From DASUFH01 sp036274645 (GTDB lineage: Bacteria > Acidobacteriota > Terriglobia > 20CM-2-55-15): a stretch of DNA of 8,717 nucleotides. Shown here piece by piece: positions 1 to 6,663 of the stretch. The stretch is from NCBI GenBank assembly GCA_036274645.1, contig DASUFH010000221.1, forward strand, positions 1-8,717, given 5' to 3'. The notes beneath the pieces were generated by a model, which did not search any database, was not told where the DNA came from, and saw only the letters and a list, made by a program, of their open reading frames with translations. Position 1 is the first letter of the stretch; the number at the start of each line of letters is the position of its first letter. Position numbers and translations under genes: made by a program.

Positions 1-127
1 GAAATTGCTCCCTGTCCCTGATTCCCCACACCGTTAAGACCGTCCCTACAGGGGGAAGGAGTAAATCTCTTGCGCGGCCACATTGCGGCGCCCCACGCTT
101 GGTCGCACGGCGGAACCGGATTATCTT

Positions 128-160
128 TGGCGGCGCGCTCCGGACGGCGCCGAGCCGCCA
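128..160. repeat. GC-rich inverted repeat (hairpin)
   Basis: TGGCGGC at 128-134 is perfectly complementary to GCCGCCA at 154-160. The 19-base interior is itself GC-rich and can pair further (GGCGC against GCGCC). No T-tract follows on either strand, so a classical intrinsic terminator is not supported. The function is unknown. Confidence 0.4.
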
Positions 161-268
161 CAACTAACCGAAAGAGTTTCGCCATATGAGATGCGCTCCA
201 ATCCGTTCAAGACAATACGCGTTTCCGGAAATTGTCGAGCCGGCCTTCCACTACCGGTAGGAGCCGCT

Positions 269-391
269 ATGACCGCCCAGCGTTTGAGGATGAGCTTCTG
301 TGAAATCGAGAGATTTCCATCCCGAAACTTTGGGCCATGGACCGCCCCTGCAAGGGCGGACGGATCAGCCTCAAACCATCTATTTTATTGA
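269..391 (+). CDS. Possible 40-residue leader-type ORF upstream of aroG (doubtful)
   Basis: An ATG at 269 is preceded by GGAG at 260-263, a plausible Shine-Dalgarno spacing. The reading frame runs 40 codons and stops inside the loop of the inverted repeat at 378-398. It contains six aromatic residues (F10, F16, F21, W24, F39, Y40), which is more than expected by chance for its length. The frame also covers the GC-rich hairpin at 342-359. A short aromatic-containing peptide ahead of a DAHP synthase invites the idea of a leader peptide, but there is no tight run of aromatic codons and no clear terminator/antiterminator pair. It resembles no family I know and may be chance. Confidence 0.15.
   Translation: MTAQRLRMSFCEIERFPSRNFGPWTAPARADGSASNHLFY
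342..359. repeat. Short GC hairpin upstream of aroG
   Basis: CCGCCC at 342-347 pairs perfectly with GGGCGG at 354-359 across a six-base loop. No T-run follows on the plus strand, so it is at best a weak terminator or a leader hairpin. It lies about 105 bases before the aroG-like start codon. Confidence 0.35.
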
Positions 392-398
392 AATAGAT
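378..398. promoter_or_regulatory. AT-rich perfect 8-bp inverted repeat, possible operator
   Basis: ATCTATTT at 378-385 and AAATAGAT at 391-398 form a perfect 8-base inverted repeat around the five-base centre TATTG. It stands out because the surrounding DNA is GC-rich. It ends 66 bases before the ATG of the aroG-like gene. The symmetry, size and AT-rich nature fit a binding site for a dimeric regulator. A hairpin in RNA is the other possibility. I cannot name the regulator. Confidence 0.4.
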
Positions 399-450
399 AC
401 AGATATGCTGCCCCCATGATGAGACCACTCGCCCGGCCGGTCAGTTGCGA

Positions 451-456
451 TACACT
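451..456 (+). promoter_or_regulatory. Candidate -10 box for a leaderless aroG transcript
   Basis: TACACT matches the TATAAT consensus at four of six positions. It sits eight bases before the ATG at 465, so a transcript would begin at or within a base or two of the start codon. No Shine-Dalgarno sequence is visible between this site and the ATG, which fits leaderless initiation. No good -35 element is seen at about 428-433. Confidence 0.3.
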
Positions 457-464
457 GTTGTGCG

Positions 465-1556
465 ATGTTGCGCCGAACTGATGATCTGCGTATCAGGGAA
501 ATCAAGGAACTGACGCCTCCCGGCACCGTCATTAAAGAATTTCCCGCCACTGAAACTTCCGGGCAAACCACATTTGAAACCCGGCAGGCAATCCACCGGA
601 TCCTGCACGGCGAGGATGACCGCCTGCTGATGGTGGTCGGACCGTGTTCGATCCACGACCCCAAAGCCGCGCTCGAATATGCGCGGCGTCTCAAAGAACA
701 GAAGAACCGGTTCGCCGAGGATCTGCTGATCGTGATGCGGGTCTATTTTGAGAAACCCCGCACGACCATCGGCTGGAAGGGATTGATTAACGATCCCTAT
801 CTGGATGGAAGCTTCCGGATCAACGACGGTCTCCGGATCGGGCGAAAGCTGCTGCTCGAACTGAACGAAATGGGTATGCCGGCCGGAGTCGAGTATCTGG
901 ATGTGATGTCGCCACAATACATCGCAGATCTCGTCAGCTGGGGCGCCATTGGCGCGCGTACCACCGAGAGCCAGGTGCATCGGGAGCTGGCTTCGGGCCT
1001 TTCGTGTCCGGTGGGATTCAAGAACGGAACGGACGGCAACCTGAAAGTGGCCATTGACGCGGTTCGCACGTCCCGGGAACCGCATCACTTTCTGTCCGTG
1101 ACGAAGGAAGGGCATTCCGCGATTGTTTCAACGATGGGTAATGACGATTGTCACGTCATCCTTCGGGGAGGCAAGAAACCGAATTACGACGCCGCCAGTG
1201 TGGCGGCGGCGGCCAGCGAAATCGCCGCGACCAGGCTCGAGCCGCGGATCATGATCGACCTGAGCCATTCCAACAGCCAGAAAAACTATCTGAAGCAGAT
1301 TGAAGTGGGAAAGGAAGTTGCGGGGCAGATCGCCGCGGGCGACACGCGAATCATGGGTATCATGATTGAAAGCAACCTCCAACCCGGACGGCAGGATCTG
1401 GTTGAAGGCCGGGAGCTGGTCTATGGGCAAAGCGTCACCGACGCCTGCATCGGATGGGAAGATACTTCGCCCCTGCTTGAAACGTTCGCCGCGGCTGTCC
1501 GGACGCGACGCACAGCGTCCCGCGAACACGCCGTGACTGTTGCTCCGCATTCGTGA
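465..1556 (+). CDS. aroG: 3-deoxy-7-phosphoheptulonate (DAHP) synthase, class I alpha (AroG/AroF/AroH type)
   Basis: This cytoplasmic enzyme condenses phosphoenolpyruvate with erythrose 4-phosphate to DAHP, the first step of the shikimate pathway to Phe, Tyr and Trp. The 363-residue protein closely resembles E. coli AroG (350 residues) and is collinear with it. GPCSIHD holds Cys61 and YFEKPRTT holds Lys97. Further matches are Arg165, Lys186, Arg234, His268 (IDLSH), Glu302 and Asp326, all at the E. coli residue numbers, so metal and substrate ligands are complete. Positions tied to feedback control in AroG (Asp146, Pro150, Leu175, Ser180, Phe209, Ser211, Val221) are also retained, so an aromatic-amino-acid-inhibited enzyme is likely. 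Which amino acid inhibits it cannot be decided here. The N-terminal DDLRI aligns with AroG from residue 6, which supports the ATG at 465 although no ribosome binding site is visible. About 13 extra residues extend the C-terminus. Confidence 0.97.
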   Translation: MLRRTDDLRIREIKELTPPGTVIKEFPATETSGQTTFETRQAIHRILHGEDDRLLMVVGPCSIHDPKAALEYARRLKEQKNRFAEDLLIVMRVYFEKPRTTIGWKGLINDPYLDGSFRINDGLRIGRKLLLELNEMGMPAGVEYLDVMSPQYIADLVSWGAIGARTTESQVHRELASGLSCPVGFKNGTDGNLKVAIDAVRTSREPHHFLSVTKEGHSAIVSTMGNDDCHVILRGGKKPNYDAASVAAAASEIAATRLEPRIMIDLSHSNSQKNYLKQIEVGKEVAGQIAAGDTRIMGIMIESNLQPGRQDLVEGRELVYGQSVTDACIGWEDTSPLLETFAAAVRTRRTASREHAVTVAPHS

Positions 1557-1572
1557 AGCCTCGAACGGCTTT
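1555..1572 (+). terminator. Weak hairpin just after aroG, doubtful terminator
   Basis: AAGCC at 1556-1560 pairs with GGCTT at 1567-1571 around a six-base loop, followed by the pyrimidine-rich TTCTCTGTT. The stem is only five bases, or six with a G-T pair, and the T content is modest. It may be a partial terminator between aroG and the TldD-like pair, or chance. Confidence 0.2.
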
Positions 1573-1575
1573 CTC

Positions 1576-1584
1576 TGTTAAACT
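1576..1584 (+). promoter_or_regulatory. Candidate extended -10 promoter for the TldD/TldE-like pair
   Basis: TGTTAAACT reads as an extended -10 element (TG, one base, then TAAACT, four of six to consensus). It lies in the 62-base gap after aroG and about 35 bases before the ATG at 1619. There is no convincing -35, as expected when the extended -10 is used. It would give the peptidase pair a transcript independent of aroG. Confidence 0.3.
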
Positions 1585-1605
1585 GCGCGCAAAAATCTGC
1601 GGGCC

Positions 1606-1613
1606 AAGGAAGA
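1606..1613 (+). promoter_or_regulatory. Ribosome binding site that fixes the TldD-like start
   Basis: AAGGAAGA ends five bases before the ATG at 1619. An in-frame ATG further upstream at 1553 overlaps the aroG stop and has no such site. A signal peptide begins exactly at 1619, so the downstream start is preferred. Confidence 0.75.
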
Positions 1614-1618
1614 ACCAA

Positions 1619-3322
1619 ATGAATCAGTGGAAGTGGCCTTTTGCCGTATGGATTGCCGCTGGGGTTCTGGCCAGCGGGGCGGCCGCTCAGAAGCCGAGCC
1701 CCAACGCCGTAATCCAGGCGCTTGAAGCCGAAAGCCAGCGCGCAATGAAAATTCTGGCAACAAACGATCCCGCGCCATATTTCGTCGGCTATCAGGTGAA
1801 CGACATTTCCACCGTCAGTGTGGACGCCGAAGGCGGAGCGCTGCAGTCGACCAACGAAGAGCATCAGCGCCTGCTCGACGTCGAAGTGCGTGTCGGCGAC
1901 TACGTTTTGGACAACACGCATCAGGTCCGGGGCGCCGGGGGGGGTTCGAGCCGGGCCGGATCCATGCTGATGCCTCTGGACGACGATGTCGATGCGTTGC
2001 GCAGCGTGATCTGGCTCGAAACCGATCGCCGCTACAAGGCCTCCGTCGAACAGCTGATTCGCGTCAAAACCAATCGGGCCACGCGTGTGGATGAGGAAGA
2101 TGTCTCCGGTGACTTCACGGTGGAGCCGGGCCGCACCGCCAGTATGTCCGTCGCCCCGGTCAGGCCGAAGATCAGCGAATGGGAAACCCGGGCGCGAGCG
2201 TATTCCGCCCTGTTCCGCCAGTACCCGGAAATCCTCGAGGGAACGGCGGGCTTCTCCTCGCAGGTCGTTCAGCGTTACGTCGTGAACAGCGAAGGCACCT
2301 CCGTCCAGAGCGGCGTCACCCTGCTCCGCCTGAGTCTTTACGCGCGCGTGCGGGCCGAGGACGGCATGGAGCTGTACCGTTTCGAGTCGTTCGACGCGCA
2401 TTCCCTGGATGGTCTTCCCGACGACAAGACCGTCACCAAAACCATCGAGAAGATGATCAGCGATCTGCGCGCTTTGCGCGCCGCGCCCGTCATTGAGCCC
2501 TTCACCGGACCGGCCATTCTCTCCGGGCGCGCCAGCGGAGTGTTCTTTCATGAAATCTTCGGCCACCGCATCGAAGGGTCGCGGCAAAAGAGTGAAAACG
2601 ACGGTCAGACGTTCACCAAGCAGATCAACCAGCCCGTGCTGCCCGATTTCCTTTCGGTCGTCGATGACCCGACCACGGAGCGGATCGGCGACACGGAGTT
2701 GAACGGCTACTATCGATACGACGACGAAGGCGTCGCCGCCCAGCGCGTCACGGTCGTGGAGAATGGCGTTCTGAAAAATTTCCTGATGTCGCGCGCTCCT
2801 GTTGCCGGCTTCATGCAGTCGAACGGGCACGGCCGCAAGGAGCCCGGATACCGTAGCGTCGGACGTCAGGGCAATCTGATCGTTCAGGCCTCCAGGACAG
2901 TGAACGACGCAACGCTGCGCCAGATGTTGATCGAGGAGGCAAAACGCCAGGGGAAAACTTACGGCCTGCTGTTTGACGATATTTCGGGAGGATTCACGCT
3001 CACCGATCGATCCAGTCCGCAGGCGTTTCAGGTCACGCCGATCATGGTGTACCGCGTTTATGTCGATGGCCGTCCCGACGAGCTGGTTCGCGGCGCGGAT
3101 CTGATCGGAACCCCGCTGACCTCTTTCAGTAAGATCGTCGCCGCAAGCGACAAGGTCGACATCTTCAATGGCTTCTGCGGCGCCGAGTCCGGTTACGTGC
3201 CGGTCTCGGCCGTATCACCCAGCATTCTGACGACGCAGATTGAAGTCCAGAAAAAAGCCAAGTCCTCCGATCTGCAACCGATCCTGCCGCCACCGCCCGC
3301 GCAACCGGGAGCGTCGTCATGA
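1619..3322 (+). CDS. Exported TldD-like metallopeptidase (TldD/PmbA family, peptidase U62), zinc site intact
   Basis: A 567-residue protein of the TldD/PmbA family. It starts with a Sec-type signal peptide (about 1-23, hydrophobic core FAVWIAAGVLASG, likely cut before Gln24), so it should act in the periplasm or outside the cell. E. coli TldD is cytoplasmic and about 90 residues shorter. The zinc motif HEIFGH is at 311-316 (His311, catalytic Glu312, His316). The third ligand expected from TldD is Cys520 in NGFCGAESG near the C-terminus, followed by the family's VPVSxVSPS segment. Other conserved family blocks are DDEGV at 368-372 and SNGHGR at 401-406. In E. coli, TldD cuts unfolded peptides and needs the metal-free partner TldE. 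Here the next gene, which starts inside this stop codon, is a paralogue without the metal site, so a heterodimer is likely. The natural substrate is unknown. Confidence 0.9.
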   Translation: MNQWKWPFAVWIAAGVLASGAAAQKPSPNAVIQALEAESQRAMKILATNDPAPYFVGYQVNDISTVSVDAEGGALQSTNEEHQRLLDVEVRVGDYVLDNTHQVRGAGGGSSRAGSMLMPLDDDVDALRSVIWLETDRRYKASVEQLIRVKTNRATRVDEEDVSGDFTVEPGRTASMSVAPVRPKISEWETRARAYSALFRQYPEILEGTAGFSSQVVQRYVVNSEGTSVQSGVTLLRLSLYARVRAEDGMELYRFESFDAHSLDGLPDDKTVTKTIEKMISDLRALRAAPVIEPFTGPAILSGRASGVFFHEIFGHRIEGSRQKSENDGQTFTKQINQPVLPDFLSVVDDPTTERIGDTELNGYYRYDDEGVAAQRVTVVENGVLKNFLMSRAPVAGFMQSNGHGRKEPGYRSVGRQGNLIVQASRTVNDATLRQMLIEEAKRQGKTYGLLFDDISGGFTLTDRSSPQAFQVTPIMVYRVYVDGRPDELVRGADLIGTPLTSFSKIVAASDKVDIFNGFCGAESGYVPVSAVSPSILTTQIEVQKKAKSSDLQPILPPPPAQPGASS

Positions 3323-5082
3323 AAAGAACGACTAAGATGCAGCGGCGCCGGAGCGTGTTCAGAACAACGGCTGGAGCGATCCTGACCTGTCTGGCGCTGG
3401 CGTTGGGTCTGGTGGTATCCGGCCAGAGCCAGCAGGGAACGGACATCGTCTTTCGCGCCATGAACGACGAACTGACGCGGTCCATGTCGCAGCTTCAACT
3501 GAAGGAACTGCAGAAGCCGTATTTCGCCCAGTACGTGATTCTGGATGAAGACGAATATTCGGCCGAAGCCACGTTTGGCGCGCTGACCTCCTCTCATCGC
3601 TCCCGCAACCGCTACGGCCAGACCCAGGTCCGAATCGGCGATTATGATTTCGACAATTCGGAGTTCAATCCGGGACGCGGCGGTTCACCGGCCACCGGAG
3701 CGCTGTACCGCACCGTGGTCGATGACAACTACGCGGGCCTCCGTCACGATCTGTGGCTGGCCAGCGACGCCATGTACAAGCAGGCGATCGAAACGTTGTC
3801 GCAGAAACGGGCATACCTGCAGAACAAGGTGCAGGAGGAACAGCCTCCCGACTTCTCGAAGGAAAAAGCGGTCCGCGCAATTGCACAGCGCCGCAACCTG
3901 GAGTTCGATCAGGCGAAATGGGAAGCGCAGCTGAGGGAATGGTCCCGGATTTTCCGCGAATACAAGGATGTCCAGACCTCCGGCGTGACGCTCCGCGCCC
4001 GGTTGACTCATCGTTACATGGTCAACAGCGAGGGAACGACGACACTGCAACCGGAGCTTTTGGTTTCGCTTGAAACCGGGGCCAGCGTTCAGGCGCCCGA
4101 CGGCATGCGGATCGGCTATTCGATCCCCTTCCACGCGCGCAGCTTCGAAGACCTGCCGTCTCCCCAGGTTTTTGCCGACACCATCCGGCAGCTCGCCGCC
4201 AACCTGACGTCGGTCCGCGCCGCGCCGGTTCTTGAAGCCAATTACTCCGGACCCGTGCTGCTGACGGGCGCCGCGTCCACCGAAATGTTCGCGCGGGTTC
4301 TCGCGCCGAATCTCTACGGGCAGCGCGCGCCTCTCGGAACGCGGGGCAGCAACAATGTCAGCGACCTGGCCGACCGGATGAATCGTCCGGTGCTGCCGCC
4401 CTATTTCACCGTGATCGATGACCCGGGACAGAAGCGAGTGGGCGACCGATTCCTCATTGGCAGCTACGAAATCGACGACCAGGGCGTGCCGGCCAAACGC
4501 GTCGCTCTGATCGAAGACGGGCTGCTCAACAACATGCTGATGTCACGCCGGCCGGGACAGGACAGGCTGCAATCCAACGGGCATGGCCGGTCCGGTTATC
4601 CGGGACGCGAAACCACACAGATCGGTAATCTCTTCGTCACCGCAAAGCAGGGCAAGAGCTACGACGAGCTGAAGAAACAGCTGATCAATCTGGCCAAGGA
4701 AGAGAAGCTGAAATACGCCCTCGTGATCAAAGGAGTCAGTGTTTCCGGAGGCGGGCCGGTGGGAAGTCCCGTGCTGGTCTACAAGGTCCACGTGGCGGAC
4801 GGCCGCGAAGAATTGATTCGCGGCGCTTCAGCGAGCGGCCTTTCAGTGTCGTCGCTACGCCATATCCAGGCGGCTGGAAAGGACGCATACGTCGCGAACC
4901 GTCTCACCGGTATCCAGGGAGCAGAGACGCCTGTGAGCGTCATTGCCCCATCCGTCCTGCTTGAAGAAATGGAACTGAGCCGGCCGACGGGAGCGCAACA
5001 GAAGCCTGCGCTGATGACGCACCCGTATTTCAATTCGCTGGAAGCTTCCCCTTCGAGCCCTTCCCGAGCCGTGGCCCCCTGA
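3319..5082 (+). CDS. Exported TldE/PmbA-like partner, zinc ligands lost
   Basis: A 587-residue paralogue of the upstream protein, clearly alignable through PVLP, DDQGV (386-390), LMSRRP and SNGHGR (419-424). Aligned without gaps on GPVLLTGAAS, the HExxxH positions His, Glu, His become Ala325, Arg326 and Pro330. The C-terminal Cys ligand aligns with Thr530. It therefore cannot bind zinc as its neighbour does, as in TldE, the non-catalytic subunit of the E. coli heterodimer. A basic n-region (residues 2-15) and a hydrophobic stretch (about 18-34) form a signal peptide. The arginine run resembles a Tat signal only loosely. ATGA shared with the upstream stop (3319-3322) implies coupled translation and a matched subunit ratio. 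The 3' end overlaps the convergent M28 gene by 53 bases. The low-complexity Ser/Pro tail comes from that overlap. Confidence 0.88.
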   Translation: MKRTTKMQRRRSVFRTTAGAILTCLALALGLVVSGQSQQGTDIVFRAMNDELTRSMSQLQLKELQKPYFAQYVILDEDEYSAEATFGALTSSHRSRNRYGQTQVRIGDYDFDNSEFNPGRGGSPATGALYRTVVDDNYAGLRHDLWLASDAMYKQAIETLSQKRAYLQNKVQEEQPPDFSKEKAVRAIAQRRNLEFDQAKWEAQLREWSRIFREYKDVQTSGVTLRARLTHRYMVNSEGTTTLQPELLVSLETGASVQAPDGMRIGYSIPFHARSFEDLPSPQVFADTIRQLAANLTSVRAAPVLEANYSGPVLLTGAASTEMFARVLAPNLYGQRAPLGTRGSNNVSDLADRMNRPVLPPYFTVIDDPGQKRVGDRFLIGSYEIDDQGVPAKRVALIEDGLLNNMLMSRRPGQDRLQSNGHGRSGYPGRETTQIGNLFVTAKQGKSYDELKKQLINLAKEEKLKYALVIKGVSVSGGGPVGSPVLVYKVHVADGREELIRGASASGLSVSSLRHIQAAGKDAYVANRLTGIQGAETPVSVIAPSVLLEEMELSRPTGAQQKPALMTHPYFNSLEASPSSPSRAVAP

Positions 5083-6649
5083 AATCCCGGGCCGGGACGT
5101 GATCGAGGTTGGCCAGGCGACGCGCGACATCGTAGACCAGATTCGCAATGCGGGACATCTTGTCGAAGTCGATGCGGTCCACTGAATCGGTAACCTGGTG
5201 GTAGTCCGGATGCACGCCCGTAAAAAAGAAGATCACGGGAATGCCCCTGGAGGCATAGCTGTAGTGGTCGCTTCGATAGTAGAACCGTTCCGGATCCTGG
5301 GAATCATTTAGTTCGAAGTCGATGCGGAAGGGCTTGGAGCTGGCGGCATTGGCTTCCATCAGGATGTTGTGGAGTTCGCTGCTGATCCGGTCGCTGCCCA
5401 CCGCGTAAAACACGTTGGATTCCGCCGGGTCGTTGTTACGGTTTCGCCCGATCATGTCGATGTTGAGCTGCGCGACGATCTGATCCAGCGGCACAACCGG
5501 ATAGTCGACAAAATATTTGGAACCGTACAATCCCTTTTCTTCTCCGGCATGCCAGACAAAGAGCAGTGAGCGGCGTGGCCGCGGGCCGGTGGCAAACGCG
5601 CGGGCAAGACCAATCAGGGCCGCGACGCCGGTGCCGTCATCGTCGGCGCCGTTGAAGATGCGGTCGGGCCCGGGCGCCGACTGTGCGTAGCCGAGATGAT
5701 CGTAATGGGCGCCCAGGGCGACGTAGGTATCGCGCAACCGCGGGTCCGAGCCTTCAACGATCCCCACAACGTTACGCGTGTACTGGGTGCGCACCACCTG
5801 ATAATCCGCATCCAGATTAAACGTCACCTTGACGCCTTCGAGACGGAAGGGCGCGATATCCTGCCGGCGCTGGCTCCGGGCCTTCAGATCGTCGAACTTG
5901 ATTGCCGAGCCGCTGAAGAGAAACTCATAGAAGGCGTCATCCCCCGCGATGCTCGGCGCCCGCGCAGAATCCAGGCGCTGGGACGTCGTGAAGATGCCGC
6001 GCACACCGCTGGCCACGGACGAGTCCGTCAGGGGAGGAGCGGGAATCGGCGCCAGTGAGATGCTCGCCGCCGCGCCCATTTCCTCGATCGCCAGAGCTTC
6101 GCGATTGCGCAGCAGCCGTTCGCTCTGTTTCTGGTCGACGGAGGACGGCGTGGTGGAGCCGAGCCAGACGGCCACTTTGCCTTTCATGTTCAGTCCGCGA
6201 TAGTCGTTATGGGAAGTTCCCGCGTCGATACCGTAGCCGACAAACTCGACGTCGTCGAGAATCAGCGTCCGCTTGCCGCCGACGTCCGAGGGAAACGTCA
6301 CGCCCTGGCCGTTGCGAAACGTACGCGTCTGGCCTTTCACCTCGACAGTCACGGTCGAGCGATTGGAGCTGCGCACATCCAGCACACTGACACGCTGAAA
6401 ATAGAGCCCGCGGTCGCCGGCTGGTTTGACGCCGCTTTCGCGCAGCCGGTCGGCAATGTAGGATGCCGCCAGGGCCAATCCTTCACTGAACGTTTCCCGC
6501 CCCTCGAAATCATCCGATGCGATCATGCTCAGCCAGTCCCGCAGACTCGACGGCGCGAGAGAAGACGGCGTTGTTTGCTGGGCGCCGGCGACAACCGACA
6601 GGACCGCAATCAGGAACGCTATGGGCGCGGCTACGCGTCTTTTCCGCAT
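5030..6649 (-). CDS. Exported M28-family zinc aminopeptidase with PA-like insert
   Basis: A 539-residue metallopeptidase that should remove N-terminal residues from peptides using two zinc ions. A signal peptide spans about 1-23 (RKRR, then a hydrophobic core ending AGAQQ). The N-terminal part includes a PA-like segment around 128-165 (VGYGIDAG, NDYRGLNMKGKVAVWLG). The catalytic domain follows from about 290, with ligands His315 (GAHYDH), Asp337 (GADDDGTG), catalytic Glu370 and ligand Glu371 (HAGEEKGLYGS), Asp398 (NIDMIGRN) and His484 (DYHQVTD). All are present, so it should be active. The start at 6649 is chosen because GGAGG lies four bases upstream and the signal peptide begins there. The open frame continues upstream into the nickel permease gene, but that part is only an artefact of the frame. 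It follows the permease gene by 14 bases, so the two are probably co-transcribed. The exact substrate preference cannot be read from the sequence. Confidence 0.93.
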   Translation of the reverse strand: MRKRRVAAPIAFLIAVLSVVAGAQQTTPSSLAPSSLRDWLSMIASDDFEGRETFSEGLALAASYIADRLRESGVKPAGDRGLYFQRVSVLDVRSSNRSTVTVEVKGQTRTFRNGQGVTFPSDVGGKRTLILDDVEFVGYGIDAGTSHNDYRGLNMKGKVAVWLGSTTPSSVDQKQSERLLRNREALAIEEMGAAASISLAPIPAPPLTDSSVASGVRGIFTTSQRLDSARAPSIAGDDAFYEFLFSGSAIKFDDLKARSQRRQDIAPFRLEGVKVTFNLDADYQVVRTQYTRNVVGIVEGSDPRLRDTYVALGAHYDHLGYAQSAPGPDRIFNGADDDGTGVAALIGLARAFATGPRPRRSLLFVWHAGEEKGLYGSKYFVDYPVVPLDQIVAQLNIDMIGRNRNNDPAESNVFYAVGSDRISSELHNILMEANAASSKPFRIDFELNDSQDPERFYYRSDHYSYASRGIPVIFFFTGVHPDYHQVTDSVDRIDFDKMSRIANLVYDVARRLANLDHVPARDFRGPRLGKGSKGKLPAN

Positions 6650-6653
6650 CGGA

Positions 6654-6658
6654 CCTCC
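6654..6658 (-). promoter_or_regulatory. Ribosome binding site of the M28 peptidase gene
   Basis: Read on the minus strand, GGAGG lies in the 14-base gap after the permease stop codon and four bases before the ATG at 6649. It settles the start of the peptidase against the longer open frame. Confidence 0.7.
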
Positions 6659-6663
6659 GGACT

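Larger units (their letters stand above)
1..464. other. Gene-poor leader region upstream of the DAHP synthase
   Basis: I see no convincing protein gene in this stretch. The open frame from 83 to 391 has no ribosome binding site, no recognisable domain and low-complexity composition. The first 55 bases carry a CCCTG-rich patch (8-20) that can pair imperfectly with ACAGGGGG at 48-55. Further right are three inverted repeats, annotated separately (128-160, 342-359, 378-398), and a perfect 10-base palindrome CTACCGGTAG at 251-260. The region probably holds the end of the preceding transcription unit and the promoter and control region of the aroG-like gene, but its left neighbour is outside the window. 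Confidence 0.5.

Noticed and set aside
83..391. Open frame of 102 codons on the plus strand
   Set aside because: It has no ribosome binding site at 83, no recognisable domain, and unlikely composition. Only its last 40 codons have a possible start (269), kept as a doubtful entry.
1553..1618. N-terminal extension of the TldD-like protein
   Set aside because: The ATG at 1553 overlaps the aroG stop. The ribosome binding site and signal peptide both point to 1619.
1421..2830. Long 469-codon minus-strand frame
   Set aside because: It lies antisense to the well-identified TldD-like gene and the end of aroG. Such long antisense frames are common in GC-rich DNA.
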